In this document: positions 47,312-60,014 of the stretch, piece by piece
How positions within the stretch are numbered: the first letter of the stretch is position 1
Layout of the letters: the number at the start of each line of letters is the position of its first letter
Source of the DNA: Daucus carota subsp. sativus
Taxonomy: Eukaryota > Streptophyta > Magnoliopsida > Apiales > Apiaceae
Assembly (NCBI RefSeq): GCF_001625215.2
Contig: NC_030385.2
Span: 46,525,598-46,589,597 of the forward strand
Length of the DNA stretch: 64,000 nt
Direction of reading: 5' to 3'
The notes under the pieces: generated by a model
Databases searched by the model: none
Seen by the model: the letters and a program-made list of their open reading frames with translations, nothing else
Told to the model about the DNA's origin: nothing
Made by a program: the position numbers and the translations under genes

Positions 47312-49793
47312 TTAGGAATGCCAGTGGAACCTGCTCTCTAACTCAATAACAGCATCATTTTCCAAACTACCAGAGTGAAAAGGAAAGTCTGCATCCTCCC
47401 TTTCAATTGAAGGACTTGTTGTTCCCGTCACAAGCCTTCCATCCTTGTCAAATGCAAGAAGTCCACGACCATAACGAAGAATGCTTAGCATCAACTTGCG
47501 TTCATTTGATTCATAAGCGAATGCAGGATGTGTCAACCATGGAGAGTCCTGAGAAAATGGAGGGTGCTTCAAACATTGTTTGGCTGCAACACGTTGCTTA
47601 TATGCAGATCCCTGCACTTCACGGGAGATGTGAATCACTTCAAATTCTTCAATCGTATTCTTCATTTGCATATACCTTGCTTTTAGAACCCTGAAGAAAT
47701 CAACATAATTATGGAACCAACCATCCCCAAAAAGGATTATGGTTCTCTTCCCTGCAAGTTGGGAGAATCGAACCTATAAAAGTGAATGAGACAATTTAAT
47801 AAGCAGTGAAATCCAAAGGTCAATAAGCACATAATAAAATTACAATGCAGCTAATATTCTCAAAATAATCAAAAGTATTGTAGTTGAGAAAGAATACAAG
47901 TCGATCGGTAGCTGTCTATTGCATCGAGTTAAAATTCGATCGTTTTTCGATTATTCTTATTTCCTCCAAACTTTATTTTGAGTAGGGGGAGGGGGTGAGA
48001 ACTGTAGCTAAATCTTTAAAAGAGAATTGGAATAAGTTTAAAGCTTGCACCAGATTACTAAATAAAAACTCACATCTGGACCATCCTTTTGTCTGAAAAA
48101 CGTGTTTGGATCCCTCCAGAACATCTCCAGCTTCACCCTCTTTGCTTTTTCAGCCTCCAACTTGGCAGCTGACTTACGGGTAAATGGATATGCTGCAATA
48201 CCAAAGTTCAGCAATATGTCGACACCATACTCTTCAATGAAATTCCCATGAGGTCCAATAATCACTAGTGTAGGATCTGGTCCCAGATCTTTCAAACTCA
48301 GTGGATGATCAAAAATCCGCTGCAACCTCTTACAATTTGGGTCTTTAAATGGGAGGGCCAGCCAAGGCATTTTGCTGAATGTTTTCCGGAATGATGCTTC
48401 AGTTGTACAATCATAAGTATATACTGTGTCATGAGCGTAAATGAGCACAATCTCAAAGTTCTCATTTTTAGCCAACTGTCTGTAGACCATTTCAATCTTT
48501 GGTGTGAGGTCGTCGGCATCGGGAGACTCCCCTATAGGGAGCTCTTCATAAAAATACAAGGCTACCACCTTATCTTCAAGATCACTAACAAGAACCTTTT
48601 AAAAGTAGGTATAATTGGTTAGTAATCAAAAATTATCTAGTAAATGCACAAAATGATACATATGGTGGTTTATCACTGCAGAATCTACTCAATATATTAG
48701 ATCATGAGTCCGCTACAATTGTTGTTATGAACATTCTATGATGCTACAATATGTATACCTGGTCACCGCTGTTGGAGATGACATAGTTACGTTCGGGAGA
48801 GGCCAAGAGTGTTGTTATTGAGGGATGCTGTATGGCTGCATCATCTTCAGAATTAATGATATTTATCTTTTCATCGCTGAAAGGATATCCAGGTGCCCCA
48901 TACTCTTGAAAATAAAACCCGCCATTATCTTGCAAAACAACCCCTTCGGGATCAATAACAAAAGAGACAGGATATCTATCACTGAAACCTGCGATACCAC
49001 CAAATCGTGTTTCAAGATGTTTCCTGGTTTTGAGATCCGAGAACGGGATGGTTAGCCAAGGCATTAAAGAGTATCTTTCCTCAAAACGTTGCTCCTGAGG
49101 AGTGGAACATACTTCTTGTGCGGAACAAAGAGCGGCATCTGGTGCTCCAACAAAGATGACCTCCAAACAGCCTTTAGGCTGCAACTCGTTGTATATGTCC
49201 ACCAAGCATGTTGTTTCTTGCATCCAATAATAATGCTCATGAACAAGGTTCATAAAACACAATACAATAACCTTACCAGCCAGCTGCTTAGCCTGGACCT
49301 ACAGGAAAAATATATACAGTGGACATTACGAGCTTAACAGAAAACAAATACTATTAATTTTCATACTATTAATTTTTCATACAGTGGACATTATGATCTT
49401 AACAAAAAACAAATATTCTTTTCATACTATTAATGGGTTTCCGGATGTTATCTCGGTTAGGAATTTGTGAATTGTACAAGTACACAAATTTTTTTAGGGT
49501 TGGGAATAGTACACAAATTGAAGCATGGCACTAACAAACAAACCAAAGAAAAACATAACATGATAAGTTTGTGTAATAAACAAAACATAAACATGTACCC
49601 TTTGCTTGTCTCCTCTGAGAAGATAATCTCTCTGTTTAGTGAAGAGGAGAGTTGATAAATCAACTTTGTCCCCCTTCTTAATCGGCTGCACACTCGCTCT
49701 CCTCTTCTTTCTCGTCGGAGATAATAGGGTCTTCTTCTTCCGCTTTGAGCATCTCCCTAGCTTCATACTCCTCGCTATTGAGAATGTCATCAT
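47312..49793 (-). CDS. Nucleoredoxin-like protein with three CxxC-less thioredoxin folds
   Basis: Four minus-strand exons (49599-49793, 48759-49298, 48074-48595, 47312-47773) join in phase to give 572 aa. A basic N-terminus (SMKLGRCSKRKKKT) leads to LLFTKQRDYLLRGD, then three tandem thioredoxin-like domains at about residues 66-245, 246-419 and 420-572. Typical nucleoredoxin strings are present: MPWLTIPFSDLKTRKHLETR, FVIDPEGVVL and GAPGYPFSDEKI in domain 1; MPWLALPFKDPNCKRL, TLVIIGPHG and AAYPFTRKSAAKLEAEKAKR in domain 2; TIILFGDGWFHNYVDFFRVL in domain 3. Where active nucleoredoxins have WCPPC, these domains have LCFMNLVHEHYYW, LYFYEELPIGESP and LFGDGWFHNYV, so no domain can make the redox disulfide. 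A structural or binding role is likelier. Sieve-element occlusion proteins are distant relatives with a similar loss. Confidence 0.82.
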
Positions 49794-49834
49794 CCTCTCT
49801 TTTCTAAAAGTTTTGATTTCGACCTATTATAATA

Positions 49835-50098
49835 CTCCCTCCGTCCCCTTTTACATGTACACTTTGGAAAAAAAATTTGTCCCAAATTATTTGTCCTCTT
49901 CTCTTTTCAAAGCAACTTTTTGTATGTTTTTTCAAAAAATAACAACTTCCAATGTTTGACTAACATATATATATATACGCAACTCTATCTAATTCATTAC
50001 ATTTATTAAGGATATGTATGAAAACAAGATATCCAACTAACATTTTCTTAAGATGCGTTATTTTTTCAAAAGGGACAAGTAAAAGGGGACGGAGGGAG
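49835..50098. mobile_element. Stowaway-like MITE
   Basis: The inverted ends start ctccctccgtccccttttac and end with the complement …ggggacggagggag, flanked by TA (49833-49834 and 50099-50100). It is 264 bp, has no transposase, and sits about 40 bp upstream of the nucleoredoxin-like ATG, so it may affect that promoter or leader. Confidence 0.88.
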
Positions 50099-50100
50099 TA

Positions 50101-51530
50101 TCAATAAATCACCGCTACTCTAACTATATTTAAATTTATAAATCAAATATTATAATTATAATTTATAAGACAGTATATATATAGAGAGAGATAGGATCAA
50201 AAAATTTTTATAAGTTACAAAGTTACAAACTTTTTTTTTGAATTTTTTTTATTCTCTCATCATGTTAATCGTTATTTATAGAAAGTATTCATGTTGAAAA
50301 TTCTTGAAAAAACATCACAATTTCTAAAAATAACGCATAAATAAATCATGCATTCAACACATTTTTAACTGGGGTTCAACATCGGGTGTAGAACACTAAT
50401 TATCATTGTGTTGAACATATTTATAAAAATATTTAAACTATAACTCTAGGGTTTGGGTAGAGTCTAGAAACATATATATTAGTTATATAATACGTTTAAC
50501 TTCGTTCTTACATTGAAAAATTAGTTTTATGTACTTCTCCAACACAATTTTATTCGATGTTCAACAAAATATGTTAAAAAAATGTTGAACTCAAATTATA
50601 TATGTGTTGAACGCAAAAAGTTTGTAATTTTGTAAGTTTGTACCAGAACCCACCTCTATATATATAATATGAATAATATAAATATAACTTTACGTTATAC
50701 TATGTTTGGACTATTCGGTCTATACGATCCGGAACGAAATATATTTTTAAGAACCAAATCGTTGTATTTCAATCTATTCTATCTGGACCAGTAAGCCAAA
50801 TTTCAAGAAAACTAGGACCAAATAAAACCGAATTCACATGGTTTGTCTCGATTTTGCGCACCCCACACGAAATAGTTATATAATTTTACTTTTACTATAT
50901 GTACATATATATGTATATATAATGTATACTATAATATATTGTTATTTTACACAAGCTAGTAGAAAGATTGTAAAAAGGGGGTTGGATACAATCTCTTAAA
51001 AACTTTAAAAGATGAAAAACAAATCACAAACAATAATGCAGAATTATAAGAACACCAAGTATTTAAAAATACGGGTGGATTGTTTGATCCACCTGTGAGA
51101 TTTTATATCAAGAAGAAATATGTGAATTGTTTATAATTCTCACAGCTGCTTATTCAACACTAGTTCTCTCAAAAACTCTCAAGCTCTGCTAATGTTTTCG
51201 AACAAAAAAAACTATTGTTATTTCTAACTTGGTTATATATCCCAATTTTACAAAGTTAACTAGAATACAAATTTGCACTCTAAACTAAACTTTGTTGCAC
51301 CACATTTGTCTTATGCATGTCTTCTGAATTGTCTTCATCTTTAACTGATCTTCTTCAAATAATCCAAGTTGCATTGCATAAAACAGATGTGTTTCTGTTT
51401 TTTCTTTATTGTCCAATAGGTTATCATGTCCAAATTAGTGTAATCAACCCATGTGATATGTCAAAATTAAGCTCTAGTCACTTTCAACGGCTGTTTGCTT
51501 CATCCATCGATTGATTTATATCTTTTCCTA
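50101..51530. other. AT-rich non-coding stretch
   Basis: 50170-50670 begins tatatatagagagagatagg and ends …acccacctctatatatat. The outermost 12 bp are inverted, so this may be a decayed element. The interior repeats words such as gttgaac and ttgttgaacat. The rest shows no structure. Confidence 0.35.
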
Positions 51531-51534
51531 ATAG

Positions 51535-51765
51535 TCAAGATTGATCAAGAATCTGAATATTAGAGCCATCACCAACTCTCCAGCGCATATCATCCAACAA
51601 CAATTGTTTAGTTTCCAGAAGGCTACGCCAGACAAAGTTAGAATTGTGTCCTAAATTTGAATGGAAAATATTAGAGTCTGCGAAATATTTAGTTTTATAA
51701 ACTCTTGAAACAAGGTTGTTGGGCTTTGTAGCCAATCTCCATAATTGTTTACCCAACATTACCAC
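51535..51765 (-). mobile_element. LINE (L1-type) ORF2 C-terminal fragment
   Basis: The minus-strand translation contains LGKQLWRLATKPNNLVSRVY, KTKYFADSNIFHSNLGHNSN, FVWRSLLETKQLLLDDMRWR and VGDGSNIQIL. This is the conserved block after the reverse transcriptase domain in plant LINE ORF2 proteins (typically …WRLLTNPNSLVARVLKARYF…SYVWRSI). Only this fragment remains; the reverse transcriptase and 3' tail are not seen. Confidence 0.75.
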
Positions 51766-51779
51766 ATTAAAATCCTTAC

Positions 51780-54120
51780 ATGTAAAAAAATAGAAGGTAG
51801 TGTCAATCCAAGATCATGTTGGTTGATGGGGTAGAGAGACTATTATCTTTGTTTAAAAGTTCACATAATGATTTAATTTGCCGTGAGTTGAAAATAAAAG
51901 GCCGGTATCTTTTTCAACACTCAAACTCACTACAAAAAATATTCTTTCTAATATCTTAGTATAAATAATCCAAAGCTGAAATGTTGCTTGACATAGAGAT
52001 TGCATGATTTATGGCTCTAGTAGTTTGCTGTCATTTGAGATTCCATTTCGGCAAGGCAATAAAGATAAGGCTGCTTCACTTCACTCTATTTCACCACTTC
52101 TTCTTTGTTTCTCCTCACCTTTCATCTCCTGGTCAAAGAGCAAAGACTAGATCTGGTAAGCTCATGAACACCATTTTATTTTTGAGATATGCACACGCAT
52201 AAGAATATGTATGATGGATGTATATTTGTATGTGAGTTTTATAAATAATGCATTTGACGTGATGATTTTAAGTAATGCTCGTTTAATATGTTTTGAATAG
52301 TTTGGGTTATTAAGATTGGAAATAAGATGGTGTTTGGTTTGTATACTCTGTTCATATTTTAAAATTATTTTGGAATTTAATCTGTCAATATTACTTTCTT
52401 CTTTTACTAAGAATTGCTCATATCACTCTACTTGTTTCTTAAAATCGATAGCATGCCATCCATTTTTCGATCTTTTCACTAAAGTTAAGGACTCTCAATT
52501 CCTGTTTAAGCATATTTTGTTCATAATAATATAATGTGGTGCAACGGTAAAATATTACATAATCTGAATATCTTATTCCGGTATCCACCATTCTAATCAA
52601 GGTGGAGATGACTTATTTATATTGTGCAACGGCAAAAAACTACATATACGAATAATAATTTTTTTATGTTCATTTTGATTAATCATCGCTACAAAATATT
52701 ATACATGAGCTCCCTTACTTTCGGAGCTGGATCCGTTATTGACTTTAATGTACATAAAAATCAAAAATTAGCTTGCATATTTCATATCCAATTTTGATAA
52801 TAGCCTTGCAGTTCCTTTTAGCACTGTTCACATCCTATGCATTGCATATCATTACTTATATTAGCTTGTATTCATAACCCTTGGACCTTCTTAACTACCT
52901 TGTGTTGAAATATATTCACCAAGTAGGGAGATAAAATTGTAAGGGCTTGCAGCATTTCTTGTTACCCATTCAAATGTTTTAGCCATATATATAATGTTTT
53001 AGCCATATATATCTTAGTAGTTGCACTTTTTTTCTTACTCTCATTGTCATATGTATTTTTACTCTCACTGTCATATGTATTCTGTTACTTTTAAGTATTT
53101 TATTGGATCTACTATCAAAAAAATGGGATCATCTAGCTGGCTCTAATGTGTATTTTATATGTACATAAGGAATGAGAAGAAAGTTTGTTAATCAACTTAA
53201 TAGTTATGTTCTCGTACTCACGCTCATATCTTCTCAGCGGGATGGTAAGAAGGATCACTCCTTACCGCATGACGGCTTTATGATTTATAGGTTTTGTCTG
53301 ACATTTGTCACTCCAAATTCTGAAAGGTTAATAGAGTTTAGCAATTTCAATGATAAAATGAATGTATTATGGTCTATTTGATATTTTTTGTCAATTTTTA
53401 AAAAAAATATTTCATGATATTATAATTATAAAGCTTATGATAATGGTCCAATGCCCATAATTAAATTTTTTTCTTGACAACATAAAGCATGATAAAATAA
53501 TTTAAATCTCACCATTTAGTAAGTGGTAAATTTGTACAGATAAACTTATCATATATATAAGTGTGTGTGTGTGTAAAGCTAACTTATGTAGCGAAATAAC
53601 AAGGGTGATGAATTTTCTCTTTATTTATTAAGAAGTTTTGAAAAGAAGAATTATTTTTTTTCTAGTTATTTTAAATAAAAACTTTGTTTATACTTTCGTA
53701 CTACACTTGGTTGATACCACACTTCAAGAAATATAACATTTATCCACAGTTTAGTTTCAAAAATTCATATTAATCCAAATGCAAGTGTCTATGATTTCTT
53801 TATTCATTATAAGATTTTGAAGAATGTGAATTAACTGTCTTAAATATTTGATTATCCACGTAACTACATAATAATAATAAAGTGTACGAGTCTTTACATC
53901 TATCATTATACGTAAATATAGTCATTCAGACTTATTTATTCAGTCTAACGTATAATTTAAAATTCTATTAATATAATGTTCAATTTGATGAATAATTTCA
54001 CTTTAATGTTCTTTATATATATAATAAACTTAAATATTACAAAATTACATCTAACATAAGATTTTCGGCCTATTTTGCATTTGAAAATTAAAATATTATT
54101 AAGTATTAAATTTATTTCTG
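51780..54120. other. Non-coding, repeat-poor stretch
   Basis: Ordinary to AT-rich sequence with only chance open frames. A small tandem pair (agccatatatataatgtttt, about 52980-53010) and a (GT)n run at about 53561-53574 are the only structures seen. Confidence 0.4.
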
Positions 54121-54149
54121 AAATAATAATGAACAAACAATAAATATTT

Positions 54150-54184
54150 AACGCCCGTGCGCGAAGCGCGGCAAAAAATACTAG
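54150..54184 (+). mobile_element. Helitron 3' end
   Basis: gcccgtgcgcgaagcgcggc forms a hairpin and is followed after about 8 bases by ctag (54181-54184) and then t. This is the standard plant Helitron terminus inserted between A and T. I could not place the matching 5' end upstream. A 5'-like start, tctccactattaaatagg, occurs just downstream near 54206. Confidence 0.65.
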
Positions 54185-54679
54185 TATGTAATTAATGCAT
54201 AGGATCTCCACTATTAAATAGGAAAGTGGTAGGTATTCAAAATATTATCCCAAATATCCCGACACATTATTTCCTTTTATTACATTCATATTTTTAATTA
54301 TCCCACGACACATTATTTCTTTTTATTAAGTTCATATTCCTGTTATTTGGTTAAAAATAGTGTTGATAACCTAATGTCTCTAGTTGTTTCAGTTGCATCT
54401 TGTTTTGATAGAAGCATGGGATTCGAAGAAGAAAAGGCAGAGAAAAGTGGTGGTGATGAAAGAGAAGGAAATGTTAAAAGAGTATAAATGAAGGTTCTTT
54501 GTCTCCAAATGATCAGGATGATGATGAAGGTGATGTCCGTTTTCATCTGGGCCCTCCGTACACTCTAAAGGAACAGCTTGAAAAGGACAAGGTATATACA
54601 TAAACAAAATACTTATTTTTTATAATTGTAATTTTTTAATGTTATTGGTGATTTTTAGTACTCCGTAATACCCGATCCG

Positions 54680-55496
54680 TATTGACCTGAACAGGTTTTA
54701 CCGAACCCGAATATTACGAATTTGGGTTTGGGCTTGATTTTTGAACCCGAATTATTTTCGGGTTGGGTTTAGGTTTATGACATACCATTCCAAAACCGAA
54801 ACCCATTTTGTTCCGATCCGAACCCGAACCCGACTCGAAACCCGTTTTAATATATTAATAATATTTTTATATATACATGTAATGTCTCATAATTTAAAGT
54901 AATATTTATAATATATAATATATTATATTGCCAATACTAGTATTAAAATAGACTACAATTTGTACATACTGTTGCATTAAAATCTAACATTACAGAATTA
55001 TTATTATTAAACATATGTTCAACAGTTTTGTTCAAAATAAATATACTATATGCCGAGATTGATTTTGATCAAGATTAGTAACAAAGATGTATTTGAGTTC
55101 AAATCATCAAAGACGACTAGCCATTATGATACTACAGACCCTTATTTAACTCTCCGGTAGTTCTTGTTATTATATTCCTTCATGCTGGTTATTTTGAGCT
55201 AGTGTTTCTTTTTGATGTTCTTAATTAATCAACAATTATATGCTTAGAAGGTTGATCCATTGTTATCTCTGATGTCTAATTCAATCTCAACAATTTCAAA
55301 AACGTTAAATTCAGGAGCCCTTTGACTCGAATCAGCCTTTTGACTCGAATCAAATGTTAATAATCTCTTATTAGAGTCTGTGAAAATTCGAACCCGAACA
55401 AACCCGATGGGTTCGGATTTAGTGATTCGGATATTTTCGAATTCGGGTTTGATTTTTACTAAACCCGTTTCGACCGACCTGATTGTCATCTCCACT
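54680..55496. mobile_element. Decayed hAT-like element in RhoGDI intron 1
   Basis: About 800 bp with dense cccgaaccc/gggttcgg words at both ends and an AT-rich middle, similar to the complete element at 59251. The right end reads …ctgattgtcatctccac. The left end is eroded and no target duplication is visible. Confidence 0.5.
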
Positions 55497-55584
55497 CTGC
55501 ATACCATAGTTAGTCTAATTATATTATAGGACTAAAATCATAAAACTTGACTTCAATACTACATAACTATCATTAGTCCTGTAA

Positions 55585-55973
55585 GAGCATCTCCAACGGC
55601 GTTGGCTATAATCGTTGGCTAAATGGGACCGGTAAGACATTATGTAAAATTTGCTGAACCACATTTTACTTCAATGGTATTGGCTATATTGGTTGACTAT
55701 AATTTAAAAATAGTATGTTATTAATATTTTAGATTGTTAAAATAGAATATATCAGTTCAATATAGTAATAAATGATGTGCAATCTTCCTACAGATTTCTT
55801 ACAAACCTGTAGAGGTTCGACAAATTTAGTCATCCATAGGAGGCTGGCTAAATTTATAGACAACAGCTGAGCATGGTTGGAGTTAGGTTTTTCGAGCTGT
55901 TGACTTAAATTTTTTTATTTTAAGCATGCCAACTCACTTTTTAGCCAAATGCTTTCAATGGTTGGAGATGCTC
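55585..55973. mobile_element. PIF/Harbinger-type MITE in RhoGDI intron 1
   Basis: The inverted ends gagcatctccaacggcgttg… and …caatggttggagatgctc are flanked by TAA on both sides (55582-55584, 55974-55976). The 389-bp body is non-coding. Confidence 0.75.
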
Positions 55974-58075
55974 TAAATACATAAACGGTATTTGGTCTTA
56001 TATTTTTTAGACCGCTATAGTTATTCTTGACACATTATAAATTGACTAGAAAGTGGAATACAAAGAGGTCCATTTTAAATGAAAATCGACGAGTTGGACA
56101 AAACGTTAGTTAAATTTGAAATTATTAAGTTGTAAAATAGAACTAGTATAGGAGTGCAAGTGTTAAAGCACTTTTTGGAGTTGTAATATAACAATGGCTA
56201 TAAATATGACTTGCTCTGACGGGAATATGTTATACTTTATAGTGTGAGGCGTGATTTGTAGTAACGTCACATTTGATCGGTAGAAGATCACATGTGTTGG
56301 GAAGAAGCATGAAACCAAATATGAATGTTTTACAAAATTGAAAATTCTGATCCTTCATCCATGTCTTTGTTAGATATTTTGTTGTCATTTTTTTCTTGCT
56401 AGGATGACGAGAGCTTGAGGAGGTGGAAAGAACAGCTACTTGGTGCTGTGGATGTTAACAATGTTGGAGGTTTTCATTCATTTCCTACTACTATTTAATG
56501 CTTTCGAAATTGTGTTTTTGATCAAAATAGTTAACATAAGCCATCTTCTCCCAGTGTTAGTAGATTTTGTGGTTAGGTGACAAGAATCGATGATCCCCTT
56601 GCCAAAGTATTTACTTAATTCATAACTTTCATTTATCTCAGAATCTGCAGAACCAGAAGTAAAGATCATCAGCCTCTCTATCCTCTCTCCTGGTAGACCT
56701 GCCATTGTGCTTCCTATCCCGGAAGATGGAAAACCGAAAGGCCTGTGGTTTACATTAAAAGAAGGCAGTTCTTATAGCTTGAGATTCACGTTCCAAGTCA
56801 GCAATAACATTGTTGTTGGCTTTAGGTACACAAACAATGTTTGGAAAACTGGTTTCAAGGGTAAGCCAGTTAAGATAATTCCGTCTAAGTAGAAACTATT
56901 GTGAAAAAAATTATGTCATCTAACGATCAATTTGTTTCAGTTGATAGTGAAAAATTGATGCTTGGAACTTTTAGTCCTCAGCCTAAGCCCTATACAATTG
57001 ATGTGCCCGAAGAAACCACTCCTTCTGGTTACTTTGCTAGAGGCCAATATTCTGCAATATCAAAGGTACATACAAACCATGCCAGACTGCCAATAGGCTC
57101 AATGCAGATATACCTCAGATAACCATTACTACATCTGAAATAGTATGAATCGTAAAAGTGATAAATATGTGATATAGGCATATTTCTGTAGGCTATGGCT
57201 TTTTATTTTGTTTAAACTGTTGTCCAGTGGCCACTCATCATTGATGACTCTGTCTAAATTCCGCTGATTATGTTAGTCAATTAAAGATTCTGTTTTGAAG
57301 TTTATAGCGATCGTCCATGATAAGAGTCAAGCCAAGTAATCACAGCTGTAGTTAATCGACAGCATAGATAACTGATAAATAAGACATGGGAATGAAGTTA
57401 CAATATAATTTTCTTTTTTTTAGCAGTAGACATTATTCAGTTTGAGTTGGATTCAGTTTTACCAATGCAGTCAAGTAGAGATACTCTTCATCCCTGGTGA
57501 ATATTCTTGGCTTTATTCTCCTTGTTGCACGTTCTCTCTGACAACATTCGGAAATATATATATAAAGGTTCACGTTCAGTGGAGAACAGTTTTAGTGTGA
57601 GAACACGTGAGAACAATTGTTTTGCACTTTTAAGTGAGAACACGCGAGAACAGTTGTTTTGGATCTTAAGAATTTTGCATAACTGTTTTCACCTCACCTC
57701 ATTTGAGCGCGAACTTATATGTTTATATTTTTTTGATAATCATATTATTTTGTAAAGCCCATATAATTTTTTAATATGAGATCACTGGGTATACTACAGT
57801 GGTTCTTCCTCTCTGAATCTCTGGGCCACTCAATGTTGATCAGAGCCTACAGTTTGGCCATCATATTCAGATGATTTGCCACATCTTAAACCTCAAAATC
57901 ATAAATTAATTTATATCCAGATTATATTTCTTCTAGCTCAAGAATTTTAACGTTACTTGTCGGTGTACTGAAACATTTGTCTTCCTTCAATTTTTTCCTT
58001 TCTCAGTTTATTGATGACGATAACAAGTGCTACTTGAAGATGCAGTATACATTTGACATCAGGAGGCTTCTTTAG

Positions 58076-58753
58076 TTTGATTATTTTTTCGCAGCTTCTT
58101 GTCCAAACAATTTAATGTTGCGATAAATTTAACACACATCCGAAATCTGCAAGGGCGGATTATCCTGCTTATGAGTGAATTGCTTGGTTGTCATTTCATG
58201 TTTGTTTTTTAGCTGGATAAGCATGATTTAGTTGGTGGAGTTGCTCTTTCTTGCAGATTCTGTTTATACATTTTTTTCCCACTTCTGTTAGACCAGCACT
58301 ATTGATCACAGCTGTTGGAGGCTGTTAGACTATCAAAAATTCCGATAATTAGTTCGTTAATGCATTTTGTTGGTAAGTGTTATTCATTCGATAATAGCAC
58401 AGATTATCTTTTCCACGCTTGATGGTGAAAGGAGCGATTAAATTTCGGGGATTGCTGGTAATTATGCATTGTAAGAAGAAAAAGATCAACTAATTTGAGA
58501 TTATTTTTTTTTTGCAAACATCATCTGAATTGGGACGGAGAGTAATTAAAACACGTCAAGTTCCTACTGCAGATGTATAATAATCAAACTTGCTTGAATA
58601 TGAGTTAGGCCTAATTTTATCTTTTTATTCCCCTTAAGCACCATTAAATTATTTAGCCTTGATCAATTTGAATCTAGCACTATAAATTTTGTAAATAAAC
58701 TGTTTCCATTGTTACTGAGAGAGTGAGAGAAAGTAAAGAGCAAGAACTGTGCA
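58076..58753. other. RhoGDI 3' flank and promoter-like sequence
   Basis: Non-coding. A fragment gggacggagag at about 58532-58542 may be a broken Stowaway end. cactataaattttgtaaat near 58680 looks like a TATA region for the remnant that follows. Confidence 0.4.
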
Positions 58754-58861
58754 ATGGCTAGAGAAAGTGTCGGTGTTGGGACCAAATATTTGGATGTTTG
58801 CCAAGTCATTCAGGTCTACGGGGCTTGGATTGTAGCTGACAGCAATAAGCCATATGAATAA
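58754..58861 (+). pseudogene. 5' remnant of an unidentified gene
   Basis: A 35-codon frame (MARESVGVGTKYLDVCQVIQ…DSNKPYE) starts about 70 bp after a TATA-like word and an A/G-rich leader, so it looks like a true gene start. It ends where a short AT-rich tandem repeat begins. The remainder of the gene is not seen downstream. I do not recognise the family. Confidence 0.35.
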
Positions 58862-58945
58862 TTTTATAAATTTCAACACTAAAATGAATAAATTTTATAA
58901 ATCAATTTCAACACTAAAATGAATAATTTATAAATTTATTTTTTA
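58862..58945. repeat. Short AT-rich tandem repeat
   Basis: The unit aatttcaacactaaaatgaa followed by taattttataaat occurs twice with small differences, directly after the truncated gene start. Confidence 0.6.
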
Positions 58946-59250
58946 TATTATTATTTTAATAACTCATATGTCATGTATAATGTAAAATTATCTAAACGGA
59001 CGATCTATACATTTACTTACCGAAAAATATTTCGTGAAAAAACCGAATGCTTGATGTATAAAAAGGTCTAAAGATTTTTTTTGCAAGCAGATGAAGTCGG
59101 TATAATTGTCACTTCAAATTACACGAAAGCCTGGAAAGAAATATGGATATCTGGTGTTTGCACATTCATATCCAGCTGTTAACACCACCAAACCTTGATT
59201 CATGATTTACCTTTTATGGTAAATTTTTTCCTTATTGGTTTGTTTCCATC

Positions 59251-59475
59251 TAGGATGGCAAAATAATCCGATCCGACGGATACCCGATCCGAAACCCGAA
59301 TTTTTGGATATACCGAACCCGAATTTTTGGATTTGGATTTGGATATGGATTTGATTTTTGTACCCGAAATTTTTTGGATTTGGATATGGATATGACCTCT
59401 ACCGATCCGAAACCCGATCCGAAACCCGAAATCCTATCCGAACCCGATCCGAACCCGAAACCCGAAAAAGATCCG

Positions 59476-59530
<55 letters not shown>

Positions 59531-60014
59531 ATAATTTAATATGAATGTGTGTGTGTGTGTGTATATAACATATTTATATTTAATTATTTGGATGAATGTA
59601 ATATAATACTCTCATTATCAATAGACTATGTTAAAGGAATAAGGGTTTCTATTTAAGACAAATACTTCATTAATAATATATTGTATAAAATATATTGTAT
59701 ATTGGTAATAATGAAAATTAATATGGTTTAAGTTTATATTATTCTAATTTAAACCAATAGAATCCAATCCAATAATCTTAATTTTGAAAAAGAAATACTT
59801 AATTATCATAGTTCAGACAGGTTTATAATTTTTAATTTTTTTTAAGATATCCGGTTGAAACCCGAATCCGATCCGAAACCCGAAAAAACCCGACGGATTG
59901 GATTTGGATTTTACATTTTAATATCCAAACCCGAACCCGATCCGATCCGAAATATAACGGATTGGATATGGATTTCATGAAACCCGACCCGATCCGACCC
60001 GATTGCCATCCCTA
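59251..60014. mobile_element. Non-autonomous hAT element with cccgatccg words
   Basis: The ends taggatggcaa… and …attgccatcccta are inverted repeats flanked by an exact 8-bp duplication, tttccatc (59243-59250 and 60015-60022). Both subterminal zones are crowded with cccgatccg, cccgaaaccc and ggatttggata words. The middle carries a (TA)n tract at about 59480-59525 and a (GT)n tract at about 59545-59561. No transposase. The exact duplication suggests a recent insertion. Confidence 0.9.

Larger units (their letters stand above)
54374..58075 (+). pseudogene. RhoGDI: Rho GDP-dissociation inhibitor with a frameshift in exon 1
   Basis: Five exons: 54374-54591, 56403-56469, 56642-56860, 56941-57065 and 58007-58075. 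Exons 2-5 join in phase and carry the plant RhoGDI sequence: DDESLRRWKEQLLGAVDVNN, SAEPEVKIISLSILSPGRPA, PIPEDGKPKGLWFTLKEGSS, YTNNVWKTGFK, MLGTFSPQPKPYTIDVPEET, TPSGYFARGQYSA and DDDNKCYLKMQYTFDIRR. Exon 1 starts MSLVVSVASCFDRSMGFEEE but reaches a stop at 54485-54487. The downstream half of the exon (DQDDDEGDVRFHLGPPYTLK) is in another frame, one base out. The last residues (RRLL) are shorter than usual. RhoGDI extracts ROP GTPases from membranes. This may be a young pseudogene, a gene using a later start, or a sequence error. Confidence 0.8.
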
